From assembly GCA_951812965.1 (NCBI GenBank), contig OX638341.1, positions 788,438-852,437 on the forward strand: DNA of 64,000 bases, given 5' to 3'. The stretch is from an uncultured Pseudohongiella sp. (GTDB taxonomy: Bacteria > Pseudomonadota > Gammaproteobacteria > Pseudomonadales > Pseudohongiellaceae). Below the pieces are notes generated by a model. The model ran no database searches. It was not told the origin of the DNA and saw only the letters and a list, made by a program, of their open reading frames with translations. A program made the position numbers and the translations under genes. Shown here piece by piece: positions 34,259 to 43,613 of this stretch (its first letter is position 1; every line of letters begins with the position of its first letter).

Positions 34259-34927
34259 TCAGGCCCGATGGAAGATCATCTGCAGCGCCCGGGCGATGTC
34301 GGCGGCGCGATGTGGCGGTCGCAACAGGCCGACGAGTTCGCCCGCGGGGCCGACGACACCGATGTGAATGCTATGACTGGCAAAGCCCTCGGGGCTATCT
34401 GCCGGCGGTGAGTGACCGCCGTGGGCGGTGGATTCGTCCATGCCGGTGTGTACGAAAAATTGGCCGGCGAAGGCGTTCACGTTTTCGGGGGTTCCGCTCA
34501 GACCGATGAAGTCGGGATGGAAACCTTGCAGATACGCACCGATGATTTCCCTCGTGTCGGCGGGGTCGACCGAAACGAACAACACCTTGAGCGATGGCTG
34601 CGCGGATTCGGGCCGGTCGCGATAGAAACTTTCCAGTTGGGCCAGGGTCAGCGGACACATATCCGGACAATTGCTGAAACCGAAGAACACCAGATTCCAG
34701 GCGCCGCGCATGCGATCGAGGTCGAACGGCCTTCCCGACTGATCTCCGAGCGAAAATTCCGCAAGCGGCAGGGGCTCCGGATAGACGACCGCGCCGAGAT
34801 CGTCCAGCACCGCCAACTCGATGCGTTCGGCGCGGAATTGCAGCAAAAAGACGATCAGCGCCAGCAGCAGCGCATTGAGCAGGGCAAATGCTATCCAGAC
34901 GGTCTTGCTGAGGCGAATGGCAGCCAT
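34259..34927 (-). CDS. SCO1/SenC copper chaperone
   Basis: About 222 aa from the ATG at 34927; longer in-frame starts would run into ctaB. One N-terminal membrane helix (VWIAFALLNALLLALIVFLL) anchors a thioredoxin-like domain with the copper site SNCPDMCPLT and a distal His (ASHSIHIG). SCO proteins metallate the CuA site of cytochrome oxidase subunit II. It lies 7 bp after ctaB, so these two oxidase-maturation genes form a unit apart from the cox operon at 49 kb. Confidence 0.9.
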   Translation of the reverse strand: MAAIRLSKTVWIAFALLNALLLALIVFLLQFRAERIELAVLDDLGAVVYPEPLPLAEFSLGDQSGRPFDLDRMRGAWNLVFFGFSNCPDMCPLTLAQLESFYRDRPESAQPSLKVLFVSVDPADTREIIGAYLQGFHPDFIGLSGTPENVNAFAGQFFVHTGMDESTAHGGHSPPADSPEGFASHSIHIGVVGPAGELVGLLRPPHRAADIARALQMIFHRA

Positions 34928-34934
34928 GCGCCGC

Positions 34935-35822
34935 TCAAGCCAGGTAGTGGTCCACCAGCAGGGCGACGAACAGCAGCGCCAGGTAGACGATGGAATAACC
35001 GAAGGTGCGCATCGGGACATCCGGGCGCGGGCGGAACATCAGCCTTCCGGACCAGTACAGGAATCCGGCCCCGAGCAGCAATGCGGAGGAAAGATAGATC
35101 CAGCCGCCCATGCCCGTGAACCAGGGCACGACGCTGGCCGCCACGAGAATCACGGTATAGACGATGATATGGACCCTGGTCGTGTACTCGCCGTGGGTGA
35201 CCGGCAACATGGGCACGCCGGAGCGCGCGTATTCTTCCTTGCGGTGGATCGCCAGCGCCCAGAAATGCGGCGGCGTCCAGGCGAAGATGATGAGTACGAG
35301 TACGAGGGCGTCGGCTTCGATGGTTCCGGTCACCGCCGACCAGCCGAGCAGGGGCGGCATGGCGCCGGCCAGCCCGCCGATGACGATGTTCTGGGGCGTG
35401 GCGTGTTTCAGGTAGCCGGTGTAGATGAAAGCGTAGCCAACGAAGGAAGCCAGCGTCAGCCAGGCGCATAGTGGATTGACCCATATCAGCAGGATCGCCA
35501 TGCCGCTTGCGCAAAGCAGAAAAGCAAATATTGCCGCTTGTATCGGGTCGACGCGGCCCTGGGGCAGCGGCCGGCCGGAAGTGCGGTGCATGATGCGGTC
35601 TATGCGCCGGTCGATGAGGTGATTCACCGCGGCGCCGGAACATGCGACAAGCGCGATGCCCAGGTTGCCGAGCAGCAGTATCCGCCAGGGAACCATGCCA
35701 GGTACGGCGAGGAACATGCCCACCAGCGAGGTCAGGATCATGAGCATGACCACGCGGGGTTTGCACATCTCGTAGTAGTCGCGCCAGGAGGCGGATACTT
35801 GCCGGGCTGCGGTTTCAGTCAT
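34935..35822 (-). CDS. ctaB: Protoheme IX farnesyltransferase (heme O synthase)
   Basis: UbiA-family membrane prenyltransferase of 295 aa with about seven to nine helices. The first Asp-rich motif [15 protein letters not shown], followed by GRPLPQG, is diagnostic of CtaB/CyoE. The second Asp-region motif is less clear. It makes heme O from heme B for the heme-copper oxidase. It is upstream of the SCO1 gene in one transcript. Confidence 0.95.
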   Translation of the reverse strand: MTETAARQVSASWRDYYEMCKPRVVMLMILTSLVGMFLAVPGMVPWRILLLGNLGIALVACSGAAVNHLIDRRIDRIMHRTSGRPLPQGRVDPIQAAIFAFLLCASGMAILLIWVNPLCAWLTLASFVGYAFIYTGYLKHATPQNIVIGGLAGAMPPLLGWSAVTGTIEADALVLVLIIFAWTPPHFWALAIHRKEEYARSGVPMLPVTHGEYTTRVHIIVYTVILVAASVVPWFTGMGGWIYLSSALLLGAGFLYWSGRLMFRPRPDVPMRTFGYSIVYLALLFVALLVDHYLA

Positions 35823-35932
35823 TGAAAGATGGACCAGTCGCGGGAGGGCGCCGGGGATGGATTAGGGCGCCGCCGAATGCGTGCGCATTCAATCATTTTT
35901 CGCCCCGAATCTCAAGCCGTATTGCGGGGCCG

Positions 35933-36011
35933 GTAGGGGCGACGCATGCGTCGCCCGTGGGTGTTGCGCAGTGTCGGGGTCATTTGCGGGCGAGGCATGC
36001 CTCGCCCCTAC
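35933..36011. repeat. Inverted REP pair between ctaB and the dehydrogenase gene
   Basis: GTAG-foot GAC-stem copy at 35933-35956 and inverted GAG-stem copy at 35988-36011 ending CTAC. The roughly 275-bp region between the ctaB start and the dehydrogenase stop holds nothing else recognisable. Confidence 0.9.
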
Positions 36012-36097
36012 AGCCTCGCATGTATCTGAACCTGAACAGCCGGGCTGCCGTCGACCCTGGACGTCACGTAGATACCGTATCGTTTCCGACTCGAGCG

Positions 36098-37168
36098 TCA
36101 CCGCATGGTAACGACGATACTTCCAACATGGCGTTTTTCCATGAACGCCTGCTGCGCTTCACGAAGCTTTTCAAGCGGATACACGGCCGCGAGCAAAGGC
36201 CGTACTTCCCCGGCTTCGATGTAGCGAACGAGGCGTGCGAACAAGCCTGGAGGCGTGATTGTCGCGCCGGTAAATGTGAGGTCGCGAAGGTACAGATTGC
36301 GCAGGTCCAGACCAACCTGCGGACCCGCGATCGCCCCGGAGCATGTGTAGCGGCCGCGGTGAGCGAGCAACTCGATCAGCCGCGGCCAGGTCGGCCCGCC
36401 AACGACGTCTGCGACGACGTCCACGTGTTGGTCGCCGATAGCCTCGCGCAGCGCCTCGTTCAGGTCTGGGGGGTTGCGCGGCAGGACCGCATCCGCGCCC
36501 ACCGCGGTGACTTCATGATGTTTGTCCGCGCCGCACAGGGCCACCGTGCGGGCCTTGCGACGCTTGGCAAGCTGAATCAGAGCCGAGCCCACGCCACCGG
36601 AAGCCCCGGTGATCAACACCGTATCGCCGCCGGCCACGCGGGCGCGATCGAGCATGTTCTCCGCCGTCACGTAAGATGTGGCGAACGTCGCCAATTCCGC
36701 CGAGGACAAGTCCGATTCTATGGCGTGCACGTTTCGGCCACCCACGACGACATAGTCCGCGAAGCCCCCATCGCGCTCGGATCCGAAATAGCCGCATTTT
36801 GCCGGATTGTCCGGGTCGTCCCAATCGCGCAGCCACGGGTCGATGAGGACGTTCTGCCCGGGCTGCAGGTGGTCGACGCGCCTGCCCATGGCTACGACTG
36901 TTCCGGCAACGTCAGCGCCCTGAACACGCGGAAACGCAATATTACTCCCGTCCCATGCCTTCGGCCGCGGCCCGTTGCGCGAATACCAACCCTTGCGCAC
37001 GTTCACGTCCGTATTGTTAAGGCCGCAGGCAAGGACTCGCACGAGCACCTCACCGGCGCCGGGCGACGGAGTTGGCCAGGCGGCGCGAAACTCGAGCTTG
37101 TCCAGTCCTCCCATGCCTGTCAGTACACAGGCGCGCATCGTTTCGGGCACGGTGGAACCTGAGCTCAT
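36098..37168 (-). CDS. Zinc-binding-type alcohol dehydrogenase / quinone oxidoreductase (MDR family)
   Basis: About 356 aa from the ATG at 37168, with AGGA upstream; an in-frame TTG lies at 37195. It has a GroES-like N-terminal domain (AWPTPSPGAGEVLVRVLACGLNNTD, seen in parts) and a Rossmann domain with VLITGASGGVGSALIQLAK, the AxxGxxG-type NAD(P) motif. The catalytic Cys and structural Cys cluster of true zinc alcohol dehydrogenases are not evident, so it is closer to quinone oxidoreductases. The substrate is unknown. It is divergent from the DUF924 pseudogene. Confidence 0.82.
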   Translation of the reverse strand: MSSGSTVPETMRACVLTGMGGLDKLEFRAAWPTPSPGAGEVLVRVLACGLNNTDVNVRKGWYSRNGPRPKAWDGSNIAFPRVQGADVAGTVVAMGRRVDHLQPGQNVLIDPWLRDWDDPDNPAKCGYFGSERDGGFADYVVVGGRNVHAIESDLSSAELATFATSYVTAENMLDRARVAGGDTVLITGASGGVGSALIQLAKRRKARTVALCGADKHHEVTAVGADAVLPRNPPDLNEALREAIGDQHVDVVADVVGGPTWPRLIELLAHRGRYTCSGAIAGPQVGLDLRNLYLRDLTFTGATITPPGLFARLVRYIEAGEVRPLLAAVYPLEKLREAQQAFMEKRHVGSIVVTMR

Positions 37169-37473
37169 CTGGCGCTTGTTCCTGTCTGAAACCAAACACC
37201 AGTATAGAACGATCGACGCTCACAATGCCGACGGCGCGAGCGTGCGCAACCGCAGCGCCACGATGCGAACTCCGGTCATCGCCTGTAGTATAGCCAAGCG
37301 TTCCGTGACTGTGGCAACCGGGTAAATTGGAATGAACCGTTCGGAAACGGACTATCGGGAAGTGATTGCGTTCTGGTTTGGGCGCTTGCCGTTGAGGCCG
37401 GACGACCTGGGGGATCGGCTCAAGCTTTGGTATGGCTTTGATTCGGCTACGGATGCGAGTGCAGGTTCAAATC

Positions 37474-37501
37474 GTAGGGGCGAGGCATGCCTCGCCCCTA
37501 C
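37474..37501. repeat. REP at the deletion junction of the DUF924 pseudogene
   Basis: A symmetric element with GTAG at the left foot, a GAG-stem hairpin and CTAC at the right, in place of the missing centre of the gene. Confidence 0.92.
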
Positions 37502-37609
37502 ATTCTGAAGGCGGGCGCGCCGACGCGTTTGCCGGCGACGAACGGGCGCTTGCCCTGGCGCTGGACGCCATTGATCGCGGCATGGATCGCGAAGTCGGTT
37601 TGCTGGAAC

Positions 37610-37874
37610 GGGCTTTCTACTACATGCCGCTACAACATTCGGAAGATCTGGCGGCGCAGGAGTTGTCGGTTCGGGTGACGGAACAGCTCGACGCGGAATG
37701 CCTGGCGGCTTTCGAGAATTTTTCCGGGGAGCAAGCGTCCTATGCCCGCGACCACCGGGACATCATTGCCCGTTTCGGTCGCTTCCCGCATCGCAACAAG
37801 GCATTGGGAAGAAAGTCCACCAAAGAAGAACTCGCCTACCTGGCCGGAGACGCACCTACTTACGGCCAATCCCC
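37610..37874 (+). repeat. Direct repeat, left copy (DUF924 3' end) flanking the bacteriocin island
   Basis: The 265-bp segment recurs at 43794-44058 in the same orientation with only a handful of mismatches (about 97% identity by eye) and a constant offset of 6184 bp. The two copies bracket the bacteriocin cluster. Confidence 0.9.
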
Positions 37875-38026
37875 CGCGGAAAATCGTTAAACGCTTATCG
37901 AATACTTCTTTGCAAGCCATTGCCGGCTCGAATCCCCTTGTCCTATTCGAAGGAATCCCGGCAGACAATCGCCGGTTCCTGGTGACATGTTACTCCCTCC
38001 TGGCACAATTTGTTACAAATTAATGT

Positions 38027-38050
38027 TTGACTTGGGGGGGGGGGTGTAAT
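38027..38050 (+). promoter_or_regulatory. Candidate promoter with 11-G tract upstream of the bacteriocin precursor
   Basis: A -35-like TTGACT (38027-38032) is followed by T, eleven consecutive G (38034-38044) and a -10-like TGTAAT (38045-38050). The present spacing of 12 is short, so expression could depend on tract length. Another -10-like TATGAT lies at 38074-38079. This is a prediction only. Confidence 0.35.
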
Positions 38051-38182
38051 GTTCGAATATCGTGACGATTTCTTATGATGGTATGAAAATTCAACTCGTG
38101 TTGAAGTAAGTGCTTTCCGAGAAATGAGTCAAGAAAATTGGTGATTATGGTCAATCACTAGAACCTATACAGGAGAAGGAAT

Positions 38183-38431
38183 ATGAATGATTTTTCTAAT
38201 AATCGCTCAGATATAGATTACGGAATCTTGGAACTATCAAGTGAAGAGATCGAATTAGTTAACGGAGGTACCAGGTTAGTAAGAATATGGAAAGCAATCA
38301 AAGCAGGGCTTAAGGCGACTGGTGCTGCAGACGCTGCAGCAGCAGCCGGTAGTGCAGCGAAAGAAAAGGCAGAAGAATTAAAGAATAGGTATTGCAGTAG
38401 TAATCCTTACGCGTGTTCTGGATTTAGATAG
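38183..38431 (+). CDS. Double-glycine-leader bacteriocin-like precursor peptide
   Basis: Protein of 82 aa, with a strong ribosome site (AGGAGAAGGAAT) before the ATG. The leader of 29 residues ends ELSSEEIELVNGG, the classic double-glycine pattern cut by C39 peptidase exporters. The predicted core of 53 residues starts TRLVRIWKAIKAGLK and continues with an Ala-rich helix. It ends in a Cys-containing tail (NRYCSSNPYACSGFR, Cys71 and Cys78), which could form one disulfide. An amphipathic cationic start plus Ala/Gly helix suits a membrane-active unmodified class II or microcin-like peptide. The matching exporter is at 40244. No modification enzyme is seen in the cluster. Confidence 0.8.
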   Translation: MNDFSNNRSDIDYGILELSSEEIELVNGGTRLVRIWKAIKAGLKATGAADAAAAAGSAAKEKAEELKNRYCSSNPYACSGFR

Positions 38432-38474
38432 AATCCAAATATATTCAGAAAATTCAACCTGCTTTTATACTCAA

Positions 38475-38509
38475 AAGGAGGGAAGGGAAGGCCTTCCCTC
38501 CTTAATTTT
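38475..38509 (+). terminator. Rho-independent terminator after the precursor gene
   Basis: A 12-bp perfect stem (AAGGAGGGAAGG / CCTTCCCTCCTT) with a 5-base loop is followed by AATTTTT. It separates the precursor transcript from the export genes downstream. Confidence 0.88.
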
Positions 38510-38700
38510 TCTGAGGCTTATAGTGCAATATTGGTGATAAATCATTACATGTTTTCTGGCACTAATGTCCGGATAAATGAGGAGAGCTGTCACTCAACCG
38601 CATAAATATAAGATACTTTTTAACGGATTTTTTGGTGGTTTCGACATGAACGCGGTCGCGCTTTCAGGCGACTTTGTGGGGAATACATTCCTGGAGGTCG

Positions 38701-39448
38701 CATTGTGTACATAGGCAAGCCCCTTTTCGCGCAGTTGATGGATTTTCTACCATGGACAACCTTCTTTGCCTATCGCTGTTTCCCTGGGCGCCGTTCCGCA
38801 GTTCGAAAGCCGCGGTGAAGATGCACACGCTGCTCGACCTGTGCGGCAACATTCCGAGCTTCATCCACGTTCCCGACGGCAAGCTGCACGACGTCAACCT
38901 GATTCCGGAACCGGCGGCGGCTTATGTAATGGACTGCGCCTACCTCGATTTCGAGAGGTTCTTCGTGCTTCACGAGGGGGCGCGTTCTTTGTCGCCCGGG
39001 CAAAGTCGAACACAGATCTGCGCCGGGTTTACTCGGCACAGAACGACCGGACGCGGGGAATCGTCTGCGACCAGGCCGTGGCGCTGTCAGGCTGTTATAG
39101 CCGCAAGCGCTATTCGCGCCACGTGCGCCGCATCCGGCTCAAGGGCCCACGGTCCGGGAAGAATCTCATCTTCCTCACCAACCTGTTCGGTCCGCCGCCG
39201 ATGACCATATGCGAGTTGTACAAGGCGCGCTGGCATGTCGAGTTGTTCTTCAAATGGATCAAGCAGCATCTGCACATTAAGCTGTGAAGACGCAGATCTG
39301 GGTGGCCGTGACCATGTACGTGCTGGTCGCAATCGTCAAGAAGCGACTCGACCTTGATGCTTCGCTTTACACTTTGCTACAGATATTTTCGGTCATCTTG
39401 TTCGAAAAAACTCCGTTAAACGGGGACTTCCCGAACCCCGGCCGCTGA
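38701..39448 (+). pseudogene. IS4-family transposase remnant
   Basis: Pieces of one transposase in different frames: FAQLMDFLPWTT-like start, then after an internal deletion CLSLFPWAPFRSSKAAVKMH and IPSFIHVPDGKLHDVN. A frameshift near 38975 follows, then AFFVARAKSNTDLRRVYSAQ, YKARWHVELFFKWIKQHL, a stop, and finally KTQIWVAVTMYVLVAIVKKR to 39448. At least one large deletion and two frame breaks make it inactive. It lies inside the bacteriocin island and is much more GC-rich than its surroundings. Confidence 0.82.
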
Positions 39449-39633
39449 CCCTGGTCGGATTGGTATTGTCTTGCTGCCATGCACGACATGTGAAAACTCT
39501 CAAAACCGAGGAATCAGGCCGTCAATACAAATTTTTCAGCAACCTGCTAGGCTTAGTTACCATTTACTAAAGTTCAATCTTTTGATATGTTCCCTACTTT
39601 TATAAACTTCACCAAATAGAAGATACTTCAGTA

Positions 39634-40167
39634 ATGAAACAAATTTTATCTTTACTAACCCAAGTTAATAGATCAAAGTTGATTCTTGTATTCTGGGCAT
39701 GTATCGTAATTACAGATTTGATCACTTTCGAATTACTATATCTTATCGAGCCAGAGTTTGAGTTAGCTGTAGATTCTATTTATGCTGAAATGTTTTCCTC
39801 TAGTCCTTTGATTTGGTCGATTATTGAATTTTTGATAGTAGCTCCAATCCTAGAGACATTGATTTTTCAGTTTATTATTCTGCTAATTGTAAAAAAGTTC
39901 TCTGACTGGATTTCTAGATCCAATAGCTGGATCTATTCTTTACTAGTCACAAGTTTGCTGTTTTCTTTCGTTCATGCGACAAATTTTGATAACAACTACT
40001 ACGGATTGTTATACGCATTAGCACTAATTTTATCGGCTTTCTCATTTACTATTTTGGCCATAGTAGAGATCGAACGAGAAAATGGACATCCAATTCTTTA
40101 CGTGAGCATCTTGCATGGTTTGTCCAACCTTATCCCGACAATATCTCTATCACTTGCTATTTCTTGA
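39634..40167 (+). CDS. CPBP-like intramembrane protease family protein, candidate immunity protein
   Basis: AT-rich gene for a 177-aa protein with about four to five membrane helices. CPBP motifs can be traced: motif 1 as APILETLIFQF (the usual EExxxR is reduced to ETLIFQ), motif 2 as FSFVHATNF and motif 3 as SILHGLSNLIP. Two His and one Glu thus remain, but the second Glu and the Arg are lost. CPBP proteins in bacteriocin clusters often provide self-immunity. Its place between precursor and exporter genes fits that, though this is inferred. Confidence 0.62.
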   Translation: MKQILSLLTQVNRSKLILVFWACIVITDLITFELLYLIEPEFELAVDSIYAEMFSSSPLIWSIIEFLIVAPILETLIFQFIILLIVKKFSDWISRSNSWIYSLLVTSLLFSFVHATNFDNNYYGLLYALALILSAFSFTILAIVEIERENGHPILYVSILHGLSNLIPTISLSLAIS

Positions 40168-40243
40168 TAAGGATTAATTAAATCTCTCACTTATTCCAAT
40201 TTTTCTGTCTTCTCCCTGCAAATAGTCTATTGGCTGTAAAACA

Positions 40244-42343
40244 TTGAAGATTTTTCTGCAAAGTGAGGCCGCCGAGTGCGGCCTTGCGTCTTTGGCGATG
40301 GTGGCTCAACACCACGGTCACAAAATCGATCTGAACGCCATGCGACAGCGTTTCGGTTCATCGCTTAAGGGGTCGCGGTTACGCGATCTGATGAAGATCG
40401 CCGAGCAGCTTATGCTTGGCTCGCGCGCTCTGCGACTCGAACCCCAACGATTGAAGGATATTTCGCTTCCCGTGATTCTGCACTGGGATATGGATCATTT
40501 CGTGGTGTTGAAGGAAATTCGGCGAAATCGATTCGTCGTGTTCGATCCAGCCCACGGCCGAGTAACCTATTCTCTCGATGAAATATCGAAACACTTCACC
40601 GGTGTTGCGCTGGAGGTGACTCCCGCCACTGACTTTCAGCCAATTGTGGCCCGGACCAAAACGCGGTTGACCAGTTTGTGGTCCCGCCTGTCCGGCCTAA
40701 AGCGATCCTTGATACAGATTCTTATCCTGTCTGTCGTAATTCAACTATTTGGCTTGGCTTCGCCCTTCTATCTGCAACTTGTCATCGACGAAGCGGTGAC
40801 TCGGTTCGATACAGATTTTCTGTTTCTGCTAGGAATTAGTTTCGGTTGCCTCTATCTGATTCATGCCGTGACTGTCGCGCTGAGATCCTGGGTAATTTTG
40901 TTGCTGGGCCAGTCAATGACCTTTCAAATGGCAGGCAATGTGCTGCGGCACCTGATTCGTCTACCCGCGGCATACTTCGAAAAGCGGCATGCGGGAGACA
41001 TCATTTCCCGCATGGATTCAATTGACCCGATACAGCAAGCACTTACGCAAAGCGTGGTTGCGGCTCTCATCGATGGCATCATGGTTGTCGCCACTATCGT
41101 CCTGATGCTGCTCTACAATTGGAAACTGGCGTTAGCTTCCTTTGCATTCACAGTTGTGTATTTGATTATTTCACTCGTCCTGTTTCCTTTCATGCGAAGC
41201 CGGCAGGAAGAACTGATTGCCAAGACCGCTACTGAGAACTCGCATATCATCGAGACCATTCGCGCATCACGCGCCATCAAACTTTTCGGCAGGGAAGTCG
41301 AGCGCGAGAATACCTGGCGTAATCTTTACGCCGACGTGATCAACGCCGGCATTTCCTATGGCCGGCTGCAGATCGGCAACCAGTTCGCTTCCTCTTTGTT
41401 GCTCGGCCTACAAACCGTGCTCATCGTATATCTGGGAGCGAAGTACATTCTGGCGGGAGAGATGAGTATCGGCATGTTGTTCGCTTTCTTGTCATACCGG
41501 CAAAACTTTGCGGCTACAGCTGAGGGTTTGATCAGCACAGTCATCGAATTTCGCATGCTGGGACTGCACTTGGAACGACTCTCCGACATCCTGCAATCGG
41601 TCAAGGAAGACGGTTTGGACGCGCCGGTTTCCGAAATCAGACAAGTACAGGGCGGGATTGATATTGAACGAATCAGTTTTCGTTACGATGCCCATGAACC
41701 ATTTCTTCTCGAAGATATTTCTCTTTCCATTCAGCCGGGAGAATTCATTGCCATTTCCGGTCCCTCGGGTGGCGGCAAGACGACTCTACTAAAAGTGATG
41801 CTGGGTTTGCTCAAACCCGAGTCGGGAATTGTCCGGGTGGACGGATTGCCATTGCATTCCCTGGGCTTGCGCAATTGGCGGACCGCGACGGGTGCGGTCA
41901 TGCAGGACGATCAGCTCCTGTCGGGTTCCATCGCCGACAACATCGCCAGTTTCGACCCGCAAATCGACATGCAACGGGTGATCGAATGCGCCACGCTGGC
42001 GCAGGTGCACGACGACATCAGCCGAATGCCCATGCATTATCTGTCGACGATAGGAGATATGGGCGCCGCCCTTTCCGGCGGCCAGCGGCAACGACTGATG
42101 TTGGCGCGGGCGCTCTACCACAAACCCCAGGTGCTTTTCCTGGACGAAGGCACGGCCAATCTTGACTTGCAGGCCGAACGGCAGATCGCGCAAGTAATCT
42201 CGCGGATGGAGATCACCCGGGTCGTGGTCGCTCACCGACCCGAACTGCTTAAGCACGCGGATCGAATCTTCGCGGTTACTGACGGCAAACTGATCGAGAA
42301 AAAGAAACCTGAACATTCAAAAGGCCGAGTGACGGACACTTGA
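40244..42343 (+). CDS. C39 peptidase-containing bacteriocin ABC exporter
   Basis: Protein of 699 aa, apparently from a TTG start at 40244 without a good ribosome site; an ATT at 40229 is possible. The peptidase domain (1-130) has the catalytic set Gln6 and Cys12 (QSEAAECGLASL), His85 (WDMDHFVVL) and Asp101. A six-helix membrane domain and an ATPase domain with GPSGGGKTTLL, LSGGQRQRLML and VLFLDEGTANLD follow. Such exporters remove double-glycine leaders during export, so the peptide at 38183 is its natural substrate. The HlyD-type partner follows 24 bp after. Confidence 0.93.
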   Translation: MKIFLQSEAAECGLASLAMVAQHHGHKIDLNAMRQRFGSSLKGSRLRDLMKIAEQLMLGSRALRLEPQRLKDISLPVILHWDMDHFVVLKEIRRNRFVVFDPAHGRVTYSLDEISKHFTGVALEVTPATDFQPIVARTKTRLTSLWSRLSGLKRSLIQILILSVVIQLFGLASPFYLQLVIDEAVTRFDTDFLFLLGISFGCLYLIHAVTVALRSWVILLLGQSMTFQMAGNVLRHLIRLPAAYFEKRHAGDIISRMDSIDPIQQALTQSVVAALIDGIMVVATIVLMLLYNWKLALASFAFTVVYLIISLVLFPFMRSRQEELIAKTATENSHIIETIRASRAIKLFGREVERENTWRNLYADVINAGISYGRLQIGNQFASSLLLGLQTVLIVYLGAKYILAGEMSIGMLFAFLSYRQNFAATAEGLISTVIEFRMLGLHLERLSDILQSVKEDGLDAPVSEIRQVQGGIDIERISFRYDAHEPFLLEDISLSIQPGEFIAISGPSGGGKTTLLKVMLGLLKPESGIVRVDGLPLHSLGLRNWRTATGAVMQDDQLLSGSIADNIASFDPQIDMQRVIECATLAQVHDDISRMPMHYLSTIGDMGAALSGGQRQRLMLARALYHKPQVLFLDEGTANLDLQAERQIAQVISRMEITRVVVAHRPELLKHADRIFAVTDGKLIEKKKPEHSKGRVTDT

Positions 42344-42367
42344 GCCGTGCCGGGATAATGATTTGAG

Positions 42368-43600
42368 ATGGAGATTTTTCGCAAAGAGGTAGCTGAGCAC
42401 CAGGGAAACCGGTTGTTTGGCGATGTTGTGCTTGCTACTCCCGTTTCAACTTGGGTGGTCACTTTACTGATTGGCGCCATCGTGGCAGCGATTTTGGTGA
42501 CTCTGTTGACCGGCAGCTATGCGCGAAAAGAAATCGTTTACGGCTGGCTGAAACCCGACAAAGGCCTGGTCAAGGTTGTCTCGCCACAGCTAGGCACAGT
42601 CACCGCCGTCCATGTGATTGAAGATCAGATAGTCAACAAGGGCGATTCACTGGTCACACTGAATCTGGATACCGCGTTCGCGGGAGGTGACGGCGTTTAC
42701 GAGATTGCACTGACGGAAATTGAAACGCAAATTGCAGAAAGGGAAAAGCTGATACCACTGACTGAATTGCGTTTAGGACAGGAAACAAAAGAATTGCAAG
42801 GACAGATCGCATCCGCCCAGGTAGAAGTCACTTCCCTGGAAGCACAGCGGCAAGTGCATGGCGAACGTATGCGAACAGCTAATGCTGCGCTTGCACGATT
42901 CGAATTACTGGCTAGGAAAAATGCGGCTTCTTTGAACGATGTGGAGCGACAACAGGAGATTGTGCTTGCCTTGCGGCAATCCGAACAGCAGATTGCCCAG
43001 CAGATCGAAATCAAGCGTGGACTGACCGCAACCTATCAATTGCGGCTCGAAGGTGTGCCGGTCAGGCATCAGACCGCGCTGGCGGAATTGAGAGGGCAGC
43101 TTTCCAGCCTGCGGGCGCAGCAAGCGCGAATCGCCGGACAAGGGACCATTGAACTAAAAACGCCGGTTGACGGGCGCATCGCGACGCTGCCGGTCGCCAG
43201 CGGCCAGAGCATGCACCCTCAGCAACTTGCCGTCGCGCTGTTGCCGCGAGGCGGAAGGCTTGAAGTGGAGTTGTTCGCACCAACCAGAGCTGCTGGATTC
43301 ATTCGAATTGGACAGACCGTCCGGCTGCAATTCGATGCATTTCCTTACCAACGATTCGGAATCATCGAAGGAGAAATCATTTTGGTGTCCAGGACGATAT
43401 TCGAACCAGCGGAATTGCCTGTTACGCTTGGTGTCGCGGAACCGGTCTATCGCGTATTGGTTCGCATCTCATCACAGCATGTCGATGCCTACGGCGAGCG
43501 CTTTCCATTGCAGGCGGGAATGACTCTGAGCGCTCATATCATCCAGGAAGAAAGAAAGCTTTGGCAAGTGCTTCTCGAACCTCTACTTGCCAGAATTTGA
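42368..43600 (+). CDS. HlyD-family adaptor for bacteriocin export
   Basis: Protein of 410 aa with one membrane helix (TWVVTLLIGAIVAAILVTLL), lipoyl parts (VKVVSPQLGTVTAVHVIEDQ ... TIELKTPVDGRIATLPV), a helical hairpin (about residues 120-225) and a C-terminal beta domain. It resembles the CvaA/RaxA adaptors that pair with C39 exporters and reach a TolC channel. No outer-membrane gene is in the island, so a TolC encoded elsewhere, perhaps the one at 9160, would be needed. Confidence 0.9.
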   Translation: MEIFRKEVAEHQGNRLFGDVVLATPVSTWVVTLLIGAIVAAILVTLLTGSYARKEIVYGWLKPDKGLVKVVSPQLGTVTAVHVIEDQIVNKGDSLVTLNLDTAFAGGDGVYEIALTEIETQIAEREKLIPLTELRLGQETKELQGQIASAQVEVTSLEAQRQVHGERMRTANAALARFELLARKNAASLNDVERQQEIVLALRQSEQQIAQQIEIKRGLTATYQLRLEGVPVRHQTALAELRGQLSSLRAQQARIAGQGTIELKTPVDGRIATLPVASGQSMHPQQLAVALLPRGGRLEVELFAPTRAAGFIRIGQTVRLQFDAFPYQRFGIIEGEIILVSRTIFEPAELPVTLGVAEPVYRVLVRISSQHVDAYGERFPLQAGMTLSAHIIQEERKLWQVLLEPLLARI

Positions 43601-43613
43601 CTCGCTTAATAAC

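Larger units (their letters stand above)
37332..37890 (+). pseudogene. DUF924 family protein, broken by a REP-associated deletion
   Basis: The 5' part reads MNRSETDYREVIAFWFGRLP and stops at a TGA just after a REP. The 3' part, in another frame, resumes with AFAGDERALALALDAIDRGM, FYYMPLQHSEDLAAQE and HRDIIARFGRFPHRNKALGR, all hallmarks of the family. Some 45 residues that normally lie between (the ILLDQFPRN region) are missing and a REP occupies the junction at 37474-37501. The gene is therefore non-functional, and its last 265 bp are duplicated at 43794. Confidence 0.85.

Noticed and set aside
36098..37168. True zinc alcohol dehydrogenase
   Set aside because: The catalytic and structural zinc cysteines are not evident; quinone-oxidoreductase-type MDR is safer.
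38640..39450. Intact transposase in the bacteriocin island
   Set aside because: The IS4-type pieces lie in different frames with an internal deletion and a stop, so the element is inactive.
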